64,000 nt of DNA from Notamacropus eugenii (GCF_028372415.1 NC_092878.1:30774903-30838902); one strand, 5' to 3'; shown: positions 42,826 through 55,055, counted from the first letter of the stretch. Program-made: numbers and translations. Notes: generated by a model from the letters alone, not told the origin.

Positions 42826-43720
42826 ACCCAGAAAAACAAAACTTATTTGCTTCCTTCTCCCCCCACCCCGCTTCCTTTCTCTATCCCTCCTACTCTTCAT
42901 CCCTCCCTCCCTTGTTTTCCTTCCTTTCTTCCATCCAGTCAACATTTTGTTTTTCAACAGTCAGCAATTTCCATGCACACAGAAATAGGGAATGAAGCAT
43001 TTTAGTGTCTATGGATCCCATTAACAGGGAAAATTCTCCTGCAGAAATTATGCACTAGAAAATTTGCCTTGAAATATGGGCTGATAAATGTGTTAACTTA
43101 CAAGGAAAAAATCTAAACTATATTAGAAAAGGGTTGTTACAAGATGTACTGGATAGACATACACCAAACACATTCTGGCTGGCAGGCTGTACCTTCTGTT
43201 ATTTGATAAAACTAATAATGTGGTAGGACGTGTTGATATAACTGATCCATTTAGCAAAAACCACAAACATTTACCAGAAAAAATAAATAAATAAGGTTTG
43301 CAGCTCTGGCAGAGGAGCTAAAACAAATCTAGAAACTGAGGAGCATCAAAAAAAAAGACAGATATTGACTTGGCAAGTGGGATGATTTCACTGCACATTT
43401 GTTTGACTCAGGGAACAAAACGTTTGGTCAAATCAAGGGAACTCATCATTCAGTCACTTTCTACATTTATTTACTAAATAGCTATAGGTATCTCCCTAAC
43501 TGATTTCTGCCCCAGTTGTAAAATGAGGTGAATGCTACCATTTGTCACTAGATATCTATGAAGTACTTTGCACTCCTCTGAGGAAGGAGCAGAGCCATAA
43601 CTAGGAATTCTGCACATTGAGCAAAGTGGGCAGATCAGGTGATAGGGAGAGCTCACCTGGGGTGTATAGCCATGGAAAATGAGAAGAAAAAGCACAGCCT
43701 TTGACAGTGCTGATAGAATC
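42826..43720. other. Intergenic sequence with no recognisable feature
   Basis: C/T-rich stretch at about 42850-42940, otherwise unique-looking. Confidence 0.45.
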
Positions 43721-43728
43721 CCCTAGAT

Positions 43729-43942
43729 CAGGGGATTCATGTTAAGAACATGAAGTCCATGGATTTCAGGAAGTTTATTAACTTGGGTGGGAAAAAAAAT
43801 TACATCTTTGTTTTTCACTAACCTCTAACTGAAATTTCTCGTTTCCTTTAATTATAAAAGTAGGCAACAAATATTTTTTCTGTCCATAGATTTCACCAGA
43901 CTGCCAAAGGGATCCATGACACAAAAGTGTTAAGAACTTCTG
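43729..43942 (-). mobile_element. Nonautonomous hAT (Charlie-like) element with TSD
   Basis: Runs from caggggattcatgttaagaa to gtgttaagaacttctg, with ccatagatttcaccagactg, ccaaagggatccatgacaca inside. It has the same layout as the copies at 16378 and 56287. The flanking octamers ccctagat (43721-43728) and ctctagat (43943-43950) agree at 7 of 8. Confidence 0.85.
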
Positions 43943-43950
43943 CTCTAGAT

Positions 43951-44984
43951 TTTAGGACCCTGAGACAAACCCCAGCTGCCCCATTTAGTTATGGCTCAGA
44001 GAAAAGAAAATACAAAGACAAGCCATCATTACTGGGCTTTTTCCTCAAGTTTAGGAGAGTAACTTTTTGCACTTTGGGTTTTGTTTCCAAGTCTTTAAGA
44101 ATGTCTCTGGCTTTTCGATGGGACATTAATATTTTAGAATCCTCTTTAAATGTGTTGAGATAACACTGGGGAGTTTTTTACTTAGATGAGACCAGTTTGG
44201 ATTCTCTGACATCAATAGCCATATAATCATACTTAGATAACACAGACCACCCAGGAAACTAAAATGACTTCACAAATAGTCAATCACATAATCTCAGCAG
44301 ATCTTTGAAGAGGTTTTTACATAGCAGAGGGAGTCATTCTCAATAAAATAGCCAAGGAACTGAGTGAGTGATGTATCTAAATTTACGGGAGACCTGTGAG
44401 AGAGCCACAAATAAACTAGAAAAATGCTTCTGACATTTTGCAAATCATAAACATTACCTGACACAATCTTCTCCCAATTTATTCTTTCATTGTTTTGAGC
44501 ATTATATGCACCAAAGATGCTTCCAGAAGATTCCCAACTCAAACCGTATTGCAACTTTTTTATGGTGTGGTGGTAGGGAGGTGGAGAGTGGGAAGGTGAG
44601 AATTGCAGACAACAGGAAGGAGGTATGGAAATTCTGGTGCCAAGTTTTTTCTATTTTTACAAACAGATAATGTTCAATTGACAACACTGTTAGAAACTAA
44701 TACCTTATTGGTTACTGTGCTGGGCTCCACTTGGCACAGAATCATAGATTTGTTACTCTCCGACCTGAAATATGATTGGTGCTTTCCTTTACAGTTTGAT
44801 CTTTTTCACTTGAATGATAAGGCAAGTATTTTTTGGTAGGGGGTGAAGGAGATGCATTTTGTGACAGTTTTAAGGTATAATTGATATTTTCCCCTTAGGA
44901 AGCCTGATTACTTTCATCCTCATTCAAGGTAGATGCCTATAGCACACTGTCCCCAGTTAAACTAAAGCAACTTACAAAGTCAAG
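43951..44984. other. Intergenic sequence with no recognisable feature
   Basis: About 1 kb, apparently unique. Several 60-90 codon open stretches are not recognised. Confidence 0.45.
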
Positions 44985-45425
44985 CCAGTAAGCATTTATT
45001 AAATGCTGATCATCTGCCAAACTTGGTGCTAAGTGTTGAGAATACACATAGAAGCAAATAGAAAGATAGTTCTTGCCCTCAAGGAGCTTCTATTCTAATG
45101 GGGGAAAAGATAATACATAAAAGAAGGCTGAAAGATGATAGGAAGGGAAAGATATCCATGAAATGTGTGGGGGTGGTGCATAGTAGAGTAAGAAGTTTGG
45201 AGAGTCAAAAGCGGAGAGCTGACTGAGGAATGAAAGAGTAAATATGGTTGGCTTGGGAAATATCTTGAAGATGGAGGTTCCAGGAGGAAATGATCCATCA
45301 AAGAAAGTGGCCACAGCGGTGAAGGAATCTTCCAGGGTGAGAAGAATGCTAGGGAAGGGTACAGAAACAAGTTCAAAAAGTCAGGAGTAGAGCCCAGAGA
45401 GGAATAAAGGTACAAAGTCTTCCCA
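44985..45425 (-). mobile_element. L2 LINE 3' part, reverse
   Basis: cagtaagcatttattaaatg, cttgccctcaaggagcttct, attctaatgggggaaaagat and a purine-rich continuation follow reverse L2. Overlapping reverse open stretches at 45090-45415 reflect this pyrimidine-rich strand. Confidence 0.8.
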
Positions 45426-47280
45426 CTAAATGAACTTACATTTTTTCCATCATTATTTTTAATAACAGATTTTCAACTCAAGGACAATTGCTTTATCTCC
45501 TTTGTGATGCTTGGAAGAAGAGAAAGAGATGAAAAGATTCACCTGAAAGGTGAAACTTCAAATCTTTTATGATGTTGATACAGACTAGGGAAAGGAGAAA
45601 CTAAATCCTGGCATGTTGTGCTTGGGGAGAAAAAACATTGCAGAAAGAGTCTAATGACAATTCAAGATTTTATCTGAAAGGAAAAGATCAAGGAGAAGCT
45701 GGTCTGCTATATGCTCAGTTTAAAACTAGTCAAAATATGTGATTTTGACAGGATGAAACAAAAAAAGATATTTGACAATTTAAAGATAAAAGAATTGTCT
45801 ATCTGATCATGTCTTTCTGATTTCCCATAAATGGAAATTATATAATTTTTGAAGGAAATATATTAGGAAGAAATATATATTAAATTCCCAGAGCTTACCA
45901 TAGTGATGGACTCTGAAAGGAATCAGAGCATATGGCATGGTGATTTCTCTCAGCCATGACCATGCTTCTGGGTGACTGGAAGGATGGTGGTGCTATCAAC
46001 ATTAATAATGTTTCCAAAATCATATGAAAGCACCATTTTCAGTGGAAAACAAACCTCTCATCTTAAAAGTCCCAAAACACTACAGTAACAATGTCCCACC
46101 AATTTCAGTTTATGATGGAAATATATGTTTGTGTCTGTGTGTATTTACACATGTATATGTGTTTGGGAAGGTCTGTATATAAACATCGATGTACAGGGCA
46201 AAGTTAGTAGGGGTGGAATGTGGAGGTGTAACATGAGAAGTAAGGACAGGCAAAAAGGGTGGGAGAGAGGAAAAGGGTGGGATAAAAACTCAGGTTCAGC
46301 ATCTCTATGCATATTTTTAACAGTAGGCTAACCATGTTCTGCCAATAAATACTTTTTGAAAATTATTATGTTGGAAAATTTTTTTCCAGGTCTGAACAAT
46401 ATGTACTAGCTCTACCTGCATTTGCCACAACCAGTCCCATCTTCTTAACCAATCCAGCTTCTCTCAGATGGCTACCAGATACTCCTGTGGTTGGGAACCA
46501 CTCACACAGAAGCCACAACAACCAAAATAACACTGCTTTGACACAGTGTTCCTTCATGATGGATTAAGTTGATCCACTAATTTTCATTCTTAAACAAATG
46601 TCTGTTTGTGTGTGTACATGTGCATATATGCATGCAAAAGTCATAGTACCCTTCTCCTGTTCCTAGAGAGTGACTTTGTCTTCTCCAAAAAGTGTTTTCA
46701 AAAGGCATTAGGGCTTCAAACCCTACACATTCCCTTGTTATCCCTTCTTCTCTTGGCCATCTCAACCTTTCTTTATGAAGGTAACGTTCAGGTATGTGAA
46801 ATTCCTTCAGAAACTTAATGTGTTGAACAAATATAAGGAATTATTTTTAGTATTAGGCTAAGAGAATTCAAGCAACGCCCTTCAACAATTACATGGAGGT
46901 TTCTCGAAAAGTCAGACAAAGAGGGAATATAGAACTAGATGTATCTTATAACTTCCTCATTGAACCTATTACCATATTTACATTAGAAAACTTTGATGTT
47001 TCTTTTGGAGATCATCACCTCCACCTAATGAAGGTGTCTGTGGCCAAGACATCCAAGAGATACCCTCTCTTTGAGAGCTGGTTATCACACTCCTTCCCAG
47101 TCAGTGCAAGTGTGCATCCATACACATATAATTCCTTTTAGACTTTAGGAATATTGGTCCATGTTTAATTTCATGGAAAGAACTTAATTATATAGTCAGG
47201 AGTTCCCAAAAAAAACTATTTCCACAGAAGATCATTATTTCATGGTAGAAGGAAAGGACAAACAAACTGTACCCATAAAA
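45426..47280. other. Intergenic sequence with one dispersed repeat
   Basis: About 1.9 kb with no named family except the repeat copy at 46380-46560 and short TG/GT-rich patches (46120-46160, 46600-46630). Confidence 0.4.
46380..46560 (-). repeat. Dispersed repeat, copy B, family unknown
   Basis: Reverse-strand partner of 41330-41500: gatggctaccagatactcct on the + strand is the complement of the shared core. Confidence 0.5.
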
Positions 47281-47284
47281 TAGG

Positions 47285-47448
47285 AATAAGGAGACCTGGG
47301 ATCTGTCTTTAATGCTGTCACCCAGCAATTGTACATTTTTGGACAACACACTTCAACCATCTAAGTTTTAGTTTCCTCCCCTTTAAAATAAGGGATTTGG
47401 ATCAGATGATCTTACATTTCCTCCTAGTTGTAAACTTCTATGATCATT
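47285..47448 (+). repeat. MIR-type SINE, forward
   Basis: ggagacctgggatctgtctt, ttagtttcctcccctttaaa and ggatttggatcagatgatct. Confidence 0.7.
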
Positions 47449-47524
47449 TGACCATCACCTTAAACATTTGAATATAGTTGTATGATTTCGCAGGAAATAT
47501 TTTCTTATGAAATTCTTTGATAGG

Positions 47525-47690
47525 GCCATAGGATCATAGGTTCAGTGCTGAAAGGGATATTAGAGACCATCAAGTCCAATGAGACATAGGGAGTTTGAAT
47601 GACTCGCTCAGGGTTGTGTAGCTAGTAAGTATCTGAGGCAATTTTGAATCCAGGTTTTTGAGTTCAGTGTTTTATTACAATGCTACTTCA
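47525..47690 (-). repeat. MIR3-type SINE, reverse
   Basis: ggatcataggttcagtgctg, gagaccatcaagtccaatga and tgtagctagtaagtatctga. Confidence 0.75.
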
Positions 47691-47737
47691 GAAGCGAAAT
47701 GGAATGTTTGAAATGACACTTTAAAATCATCATTTCT

Positions 47738-47858
47738 TGAGCTGGACCTGGTAGGAATCTTTGAGATCATCTAGGCTAAGAGGAATGATTTACTCAAGGT
47801 CCTAGAGTTATCCAAACAGCAGAGTCAGGATTTGTATTCTTTCAGTCTAGTATTTTTC
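47738..47858 (-). repeat. MIR3-type SINE fragment, reverse
   Basis: tgagatcatctaggctaaga, tgatttactcaaggtcctag and agcagagtcaggatttgtat. Confidence 0.65.
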
Positions 47859-47892
47859 AATTACCCAATGATAAAGCCCCTTTTCATTTTTC

Positions 47893-48132
47893 AGTCATTT
47901 TCATTCATTTCAGATTCTTTGTGATCCCATTTGGGATTTTCTTGGGAAAGATAGTAGAGTGGTTTGCCATTTCCTTTTCCAGCTCATTTGACAGATGAGG
48001 AAACTGAGGAAAACAGGGTGAAGTGACTTGCCCAGGGTCACATTGCTAGTAAGTATCTGAGGCTGGATTTGAACTCATGAAGATGAGTCTTCCTCATTCC
48101 AGGGTTGGCAGAACATGACCTAGCTGCCTCTA
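47893..48132 (-). repeat. tRNA-headed SINE (MAR1/WALLSI type), reverse
   Basis: cagtcattttcattcatttc, gggattttcttgggaaagat, ggtttgccatttccttttcc, gtgacttgcccagggtcaca and the head complement gacctagctgcct. Confidence 0.88.
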
Positions 48133-48299
48133 ACAGAGCCCCTTTCGAAGCCTAATTTCATAACATGGCCAAAGCTTTGTGTCCCAACTTATATCTTGGT
48201 CACAAACAAGTAGCTTCCTTTTAAGGAGCAGAAACCAGGTTGTGACAGATGTAGGGAAATAAAGCTTGCAATGAGATATTTTGAAAAATAGTGACAGTC

Positions 48300-48815
48300 A
48301 AACAAGTTGTGGTATATGATTTTGATAAAATACTACTGTGCTATAAGGAATGATGAGATCAATGATCTTAGAAATACATGGATAGACTTGCATGAAATAA
48401 TGAAGAATCAAATAAGTAAAAGCAAGAAAACATATACAGTAACAGCAATAGTGTTTTAACAACCACTTTGAGTGGCTAAGTCATTTTGACTATTATAAAT
48501 ACCCAAATTAACAGCAAAGGATGTATGAAGGAAGATGCTATCTGCATCCAGAGAAAGAAATGATTAATAGAAGTATGTATAGAATTATTTTATGCATGTG
48601 CACACACACACACATATTTGTGTTTAGTGGTAGTCATCTCTAGGGTGGGGGAAAGAAAAAAAAGAAACATTATAACTTTATTATATATTTTAAAAGAATA
48701 GCAAGTTGTACATAATTGATTTGCAATTTCATGTACAATCATCTTTTAAAAACCATACTATGTGATGGAAATGCTTTATTTCATCAATTAAAAAATTAAA
48801 AAAAAAAGAAAATTA
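48300..48815 (+). mobile_element. L1 LINE 3' end, forward, old
   Basis: Decayed ORF2 end (acaagttgtggtatatgatt, tactactgtgctataaggaa, gagatcaatgatcttagaaa) is followed by a 3' UTR and an A-rich tail near 48788-48812. Confidence 0.8.
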
Positions 48816-49555
48816 GTGACAATGATTGGAGCCCCCATTAACAACCATAACTTTTATTTACATCCTAGTGTGATGATTAAAAAGGTTTGAGACATAGTTT
48901 CTGAATTTAATCATTTTATTAACGAAGCCAGTAGATTATTAATAAAAGGATGTTCATTTAGTCACCTCTCTTAGACCAAAGACCCCTACTAGCAGTGGAG
49001 TCACAATTTATATGCCCTTTGAAAAGTAGATGTTTCCAAGGGATGGCAATCAGCTGTGATTTGTTAACACAATGGGAGGTGGGCTATCTTGCAGTACATG
49101 ACTTAGGTCATTCAAATGTTGGTCAGAGAGACATCAATTTCCATATTACATCTCTTTATGATGGGGAGAATCAGCATTTTTCCCAGGCCTGTCTGAGCCA
49201 ACACAATAAACAGGAATACACCCATTAGCCCAAACTTAGAATTTCTTTTACTGTTTGATTAGATCTCAGCTTGGATAAATCTCTATGAGAGACTTCCCAC
49301 ATCGGTTGATTTCTAGATAAGGAAGTAGGAAAGAGGGACACCTTGTATCTAATGAAATAGTTACTAAATATGAGAGGAATATTCATTTCTCACATTGGTA
49401 TATTATCCAGTTGAGGCTACGGGTGGCTTGATAAAATAGAAAGAACAGAAATTTAAAATGGCAATCATTTGGCAAAGACTTTACATATATCTTTCACTGT
49501 CCAAATAAGTGTCCTTTCTTTATAATCCTGCCCTTGCTTTGATGTATTTCAAATA
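48816..49555. other. Intergenic sequence with no recognisable feature
   Basis: About 740 bp, apparently unique. Confidence 0.45.
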
Positions 49556-49559
49556 CTAA

Positions 49560-50012
49560 ACAACTTCTATGCTCGAAAGCACTTTATTAGGCACTGGGAA
49601 TACATCAATGATAAACTAAACAATCCATATTCCCAAAAATCTTATAGTCTACTAAGGATATACATAATAAACATGAAGACAAATAAGCATTAGAGTGGTA
49701 GAGTGTGATAGAGGCACAGACAAAGGGCTCATTTCAGCTCAAGGTATGAAAGTAGACTTCATGGAGAAGGCAGAAAGTGAGCTGGTCCTTGGAAGGAAGA
49801 GAAACATTTCTTTAGGAAGAGGAAGGAATGTTTTGTAGGCCTAGGGGATGGCCAGTGTGAATGCATGGGGTAGGAAACAGCTGAATAAAATCAGGGAACT
49901 TAAGTATGAAGGGAAATGATATGAAATAAGATTGGAAAGGCAGGTTGGAGCCAGACTGTAAAGTTCCTTATATGCTAAATTGAAGAGCTTGTTATTTTAT
50001 CCTACAGGTATG
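49560..50012 (-). mobile_element. L2 LINE 3' part, reverse
   Basis: gaaagcactttattaggcac, tgggaatacatcaatgataa, tggccagtgtgaatgcatgg and agccagactgtaaagttcct. It appears to continue at 50815 after intervening sequence. Confidence 0.75.
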
Positions 50013-50404
50013 TTAGCAGTTGACCTGCTTAGCCATCTTGGCCATATCATAATTACAAGTGACATTCCTTCTAGCTGTTTGGAATGGGAAGAAGGGTGGA
50101 GAGAAGAATTCTCCTTATTCGCACCTTAGCTCTGCCCAGAACCATAGCGAGTCCCAAAAAGTCACGTTGGATTAAGCAGGCAGCTTTCTGTTATTGACAG
50201 AATAATATTCAAAACAGATTTGTCCCTTGGAAAAAGGATTGGATGGAGAGGATGATCATGATTCCAGGGAACAGATAATGACAGTTCTAGGCATAGTTCT
50301 AGGGAACTACAAGGGAAGAATGTCGTCTATATTGTAAAATGTGGTCACTCAGTTGTCTTTGCTTAACTGTTTCTCTTGTTTTTATTACAAAGGAAGGTTC
50401 AATT

Positions 50405-50408
<4 letters not shown>

Positions 50409-50449
<41 letters not shown>

Positions 50450-50500
50450 GTGCGTTTGCGTGTGCATGTGCATGTGCGTGCATGCGTGTGTGTAGGGGGC
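50409..50500. repeat. (TG)n microsatellite, degenerate at its right end
   Basis: Pure TG to about 50445, then tgcg/catg-interrupted TG. Confidence 0.95.
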
Positions 50501-50514
50501 ATACACAGAAATGA

Positions 50515-50632
50515 CAATGTGGCCTTGGGCAAGTTCTTTAGGCTCTCCGGGCTTCATTTTCCTCATCTCTAAATTGAGGGGATTGCAGTAGATGGCTTCT
50601 GAAGTTCCTTCCAAGTTCTAAATCTATGATCA
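50515..50632 (+). repeat. MIR-type SINE fragment, forward
   Basis: aatgtggccttgggcaagtt, tttcctcatctctaaattga and gatggcttctgaagttcctt. Confidence 0.75.
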
Positions 50633-50814
50633 TAAGATATTTTTAAAAGTATTCATAAAACTTAATTGAAAACAAAATTAATTTATTTTTACTCCCTCTC
50701 TCCGTTCTTTTTTCTTCTTCAGAGTGCTCCATTTTCATTTCTCTTAGGCTCAATCTCAGGTTTTAGCTCTTGCTCTAGTTCTCACAGCAAATAATTGATG
50801 GATGGAGAAAATGT

Positions 50815-51690
50815 TATTAACAGGTAATAGGGAGCCACTTCAATTTCTTGAGCAGGAGAGTGCTATGTTCAGATATTATACATAAGGAAAATTATTTTGG
50901 CAGCTTTGTTTGGCTGGGTTGGAGGGGAGAGATTGGAGGCAGGGAAACCAGTTAAAAGATTATATATTACAATAGTCTAAGAAAGGAGGTGGGTGAGGGG
51001 TGGTAATTGTATGAGTGGAGAAAAACATCTAAATTGCATAGGTGAGTCCTAGAGTTGACAGCTGTTTGGTAGCCTATTTTTCTAACCTTATTGGCCATTA
51101 CTCCCCACCTCCCTCCACTCTTTATTCATGCCCAACTGGTCTTCTTTCTGTTCTTCACACATGATATTTCATCTCCCCTTTGCTGTCATTGTTCTGGTGG
51201 TCTCCCATGCTTGAGATGCACTCCCTTCTGGCCTCCATCTCACAGAGTGCCTTCCTTTAAAATACAGACCAGGTATTATCTTCTGAATAAATCGTTTCTC
51301 TACTCGCCCCCCCTCCCCGCAACCAGTGTTTTCTCTTCCAAGCTACTTTATATTTAACAATTTTGTATATATTTGTATTCATTTATATTTGTATCTATTT
51401 GTGTTGAACTTAATGTTTATATTTTAGGGCATGCTTATTATCTCCTCCATTAAAATATAAGCCTATTGTGAGAAGGGATTGTTTTATTCTTTGTACCTGT
51501 AGCTCCAGCTTTTAGCACGGTGTTTGGCATATAATGAACACTTAATAAATGATTGATTGAGTAAGGGGAGGAAGAAGAGTCAAAGATGATTCTAAGCTTT
51601 CAAGTCAGGGGGATGAGGAAGCCATCAGTGGAAATGGGGAAGTCAGGGAAAGGGGGACTTTTAGAGGGGAGATGATGAGTTGACCTTTTG
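50815..51690 (-). mobile_element. L2 LINE, reverse, split by a second L2
   Basis: Left part 50815-51072 (ggtaatagggagccacttca, ggaggcagggaaaccagtta, attacaatagtctaagaaag) and right part 51563-51690 (agtcaaagatgattctaagc, gggagatgatgagttgacct) are consecutive stretches of reverse L2. Between them lies a forward L2 (51075-51560). Confidence 0.75.
51075..51560 (+). mobile_element. L2 LINE 3' part, forward, nested in an L2
   Basis: ttctggtggtctcccatgct, tgagatgcactcccttctgg, aaatataagcctattgtgag and aatgaacacttaataaatga with a ttgattga end. It is close kin of the copy at 4982-5516. Confidence 0.8.
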
Positions 51691-51870
51691 TGACATGTCA
51701 TAAACTTGCTACGTATAGATATAGATATCTTATACTCAAGGTCCTCCAATACCATGTGGACAACATCTTTCTAAAACCGACTAGGAAAGTTCAGGAAGTA
51801 GTCTATTTAGATAAGAGATCTGAGATAAATCTGATTAACACTCTCTTATCATTGATCTCTATGCTAACAT

Positions 51871-52125
51871 AGGGGCAGCTAGTGGAACAGGGGATAGAGT
51901 ACCAGATCTAAAGTCAGGGAGACTTGAGTTCAAATTTGCCCTCAGACACCTATTAGCTATGTGACTCTGGGTAAGTTATTTCATCTCGGTTTGCCTCAGT
52001 TTCCCAATTTGTAAAATAAGGATGCTAATAACACCTACCTCCCAGGGTTTTAGGGAAGATCAGATGAGATAATAATAGTAAAGGGTTTGGTATATGCTAG
52101 ATGGTATGTAAATGTTGGCTATTAA
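51871..52125 (+). repeat. tRNA-headed SINE (MAR1/WALLSI type), forward
   Basis: aggggcagctagtggaacag, agacttgagttcaaatttgc, gctatgtgactctgggtaag and cctcagtttcccaatttgta. Confidence 0.88.
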
Positions 52126-52199
52126 TAAATATTATTATAGAATTATAAATAGTGTTATCATATTATTATTTACAGCACATCCCAAAATATGTGTGTACA

Positions 52200-52245
52200 T
52201 ATATATGCATATATATATATATATATACATATATACACATGCATA
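52200..52245. repeat. (TA)n microsatellite
   Basis: Interrupted TA/CATA run. Confidence 0.9.
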
Positions 52246-52967
52246 CATACGCACCTACGTGAGGACCCAGGCTCTTCATGTACTCACTTCAGGACTGTAC
52301 AACTTCCACTTGTCTTATCGACTTTTCTTAACTTCTTCCCTTTATTTGTTTTTCTGGTAGAAATACTCTGAATCTCCCTCATCGTTCACTTTCCCCAAGC
52401 TCCTGCAAACAGACTGACTCTCCTAGAATCAGTCTTTGATTCCATATAAGCCCATATTATAGTTCATCTTTTCCTTTTCATATAGGTTAATGAACCCCTT
52501 TCTTGGTCAATAAAGTCCTTCACACCAATGTTAGTTCTCCATCTGTGTTTCTTCCTCTGTCACTCACAAGCCAGTCTCCAAACATGCCATCTCCAGTCTA
52601 CTTCCTGATGCCTTTAAACAACCCCTATGAGTAACTGGTAAGATCTTCATGATTTTGATTGGTTGTGTTGAAATAGTGTTGACATGACCTTAATTCCATA
52701 TTTATTAGCATATACTCAGTAAATGCTTGAGGCAAATCTGGGATTAAAGTCTTTGTGTTTCTTTCCAGTCTGCCTCTCAGTACTTTTCCTTGAAAAATCT
52801 TGTGAAAATACATCTAGATGATACCCTAAAATTTTAGGATTCCATGAGTAGATAAAATTTTCTTTGGTTTTTTAACACAACTGACACAATAAAAAGCTTT
52901 CTGTAGTTAAAATGTGAATCTAACAAAATTCAAGACAAGGACCTATAAAATACTCAAAGATGGAAAT
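52246..52967. other. Intergenic sequence with no recognisable feature
   Basis: About 720 bp, apparently unique. Confidence 0.45.
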
Positions 52968-53155
52968 AACAGTTAATATTTATACGATGCTTTAAACTTC
53001 AAAAAAGTGTCTTATTATGTCTGTTTTACATGTGAGGGAACTGAGTCTAAGAAGGGTCAATTGACTTAAGGTTTAGTAAACTGTGACTGAGGCAGGATTT
53101 GCACTCAGGTCTTCCTGATCCCAAAATCTGGTTCTTAAGCTATTGTACCTTCTAG
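52968..53155 (-). repeat. MIR-type SINE, reverse
   Basis: taatatttatacgatgcttt, acatgtgagggaactgagtc and actcaggtcttcctgatccc. Confidence 0.75.
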
Positions 53156-53230
53156 TCACATCTGAGAGCTATAAAGAAGAAAAACTTAGGAAAAGAACAC
53201 ATAACATTTTAGTAAAAATGTATTAGAAAC

Positions 53231-53232
<2 letters not shown>

Positions 53233-53292
<60 letters not shown>
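53233..53292. repeat. (AC)n(TA)n microsatellite
   Basis: About 22 AC units followed by 7 TA units. Confidence 0.97.
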
Positions 53293-53371
53293 AAACAATG
53301 TATCATGAGTTCATGATTTCCTGTGTGGAAATTACCTTCATCCATGCAAATTGTAATATTTGTTCTCTATA

Positions 53372-53625
53372 ACAGGGCTTCTTAAGCTTTCTCTACTGGA
53401 CCCCTTTTCGCATTTAGGCAGTACTCCTTGGCATTGAGTGGTCTGAGGCTACGGTAAAGTTACCCAATGCAAGACAGGCAAGCACCGACAGAAGCACCTC
53501 AGATTCATGTCTGATTTTTAATTAATTTTTGGTCTTTGTGCATTCAGAAAACTTTTAATGTTGTCAATTTTTTCATGACCCCATATTTAAATTTAAGAAG
53601 TTTAAGAGGTGTTGCACATCAAAGT
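53372..53625. mobile_element. Nonautonomous hAT-type element
   Basis: cagggcttcttaagctttct, ctggaccccttttcgcattt near the left end and ttcatgaccccatatttaaa, gtttaagaggtgttg at the right end are the inverted ends of a hAT family distinct from that at 43729. Ends are approximate. Confidence 0.6.
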
Positions 53626-54306
53626 ACCTGTCCATAACTTATACATATGAATAAGATGTATATATCTCTTTCTTTACATAGTGGTTTGGTGAAAATAGCA
53701 GAATGTCTCTATTTAAAACTACTTGAATATTATTCAAAAATTAAGCTTTGATTAAAATGTCTTGTCACTCCAAAGTCTTCCCCCACCTCCCAGAATTTAG
53801 TCTGTATCAGGGGGAACTTAGAGCCTAATTCTGTGATGGTTATATTTGCTAAAATACTCTTTAATACTAATTAACCCACAAACACCTATCTGGTGAGTGG
53901 TTAGGGTTGAAAATGATGGGCAATGCAGACAGCTGTGCAAAGAAGACAGTGCAGCTGTCTGCAACCATTCATTGACACTCCTGTCTCCGAGTTTAACAGA
54001 TGTTCTCTTGACAGTAGTGATTGGTGTTGGAACCTGGCAGTCTCTGAGGTAATACGGTAGGGGTGCTGTGCCTGGATTTGTGGGAGAATGGGAAGAGTAA
54101 ATATTAGGGGTGATGGAAGATTATATGTTTTACTCATGTTTCAAGCACTGGATTTGTGGTAGCTCTGGGTTCCAATGCCTTTCAACAGAGCAATATCAGT
54201 ATTTTAGACACTAACGACAAGACCCTGGAAAAATCTGGTGGGCAGTTTTGGTAGAGGAGTCTTCAGGGAGTAGGCAAAAGATCTAGTCTATATGCACATA
54301 ATTAAT
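53626..54306. other. Intergenic sequence with no recognisable feature
   Basis: About 680 bp, apparently unique. Confidence 0.45.
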
Positions 54307-54572
54307 GAGAATAATAATAGCGAGCAGTTATATAGCATCACCTAATATGTGCCAGGTATCGTGCCAAGAGCTTTACAAATATTATCTAGTTTGATCCTCA
54401 CAACAACTTGGGAGTTAGGTGTTATTATCTCCTTTTACAGATGAGGAAACCAACTCAAAGAAGGGTTAAGTGACTTACCCAGGATCATACAGCTAATAGC
54501 TGTCTCAGGTCATATTTGAGCTCAGGTCTTCCTGACTAGGCTTAGTGCTCTCTTCACAACACCAGCTAGCTG
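54307..54572 (-). repeat. MIR/MAR-type SINE, reverse
   Basis: tatgtgccaggtatcgtgcc, ttatctagtttgatcctcac, tttacagatgaggaaaccaa, tcaggtcttcctgactaggc and caccagctagctg. Confidence 0.85.
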
Positions 54573-54754
54573 TGGCAAGTGAGAAGTGCTTCTGGGTGCT
54601 TGTTTACATTTGTTAGCCAACAGGATATCTGAGAGAAAGGTAAGTTTGGAGAAAATTAGATGAGTTAAAAAAACAAAATTAGAAAAGATTATCAGGGGTG
54701 CCATGTTATTATACAATCTGTCTTCCTTGTTTCTGTTACTTTCTGGATCTGAAT

Positions 54755-54918
54755 ATTATAGATCCAGAGTCAAATGACCCAAGCAGCCATATAGTCCAAA
54801 CCAATGAGGAAACTGAGGCCATGGAGGTTAAATGACTTGCTCCAAGTTGTAGTATAGTTAATGTAAAACTCAGGAGTTGAACCTTGGTCCTCTGACTTCA
54901 GAGCCAGTGTTCTTTCTG
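54755..54918 (-). repeat. MIR3-type SINE, reverse
   Basis: gccatatagtccaaaccaat, gaggaaactgaggccatgga and cctctgacttcagagccagt. Confidence 0.7.
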
Positions 54919-54927
54919 TTTATTATC

Positions 54928-55055
54928 TCTATGAACTTGGGAAAACTCCCTTAACTTCTCTGAGCCTCAATTTTCTCATTTGTAAAAGGAAGGGGTTTGA
55001 CAAGATGGTCTCTGAAGTTCCTTCCAGCTTCAGAGCTGTTATCCAATGATCCATT
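54928..55055 (+). repeat. MIR-type SINE fragment, forward
   Basis: ttctctgagcctcaattttc, tcatttgtaaaaggaagggg and ctctgaagttccttccagct. Confidence 0.75.

Noticed and set aside
50299-50614. Cys-Val and His-Thr rich open stretches on opposite strands
   Set aside because: Translations of the TG/CA microsatellite.
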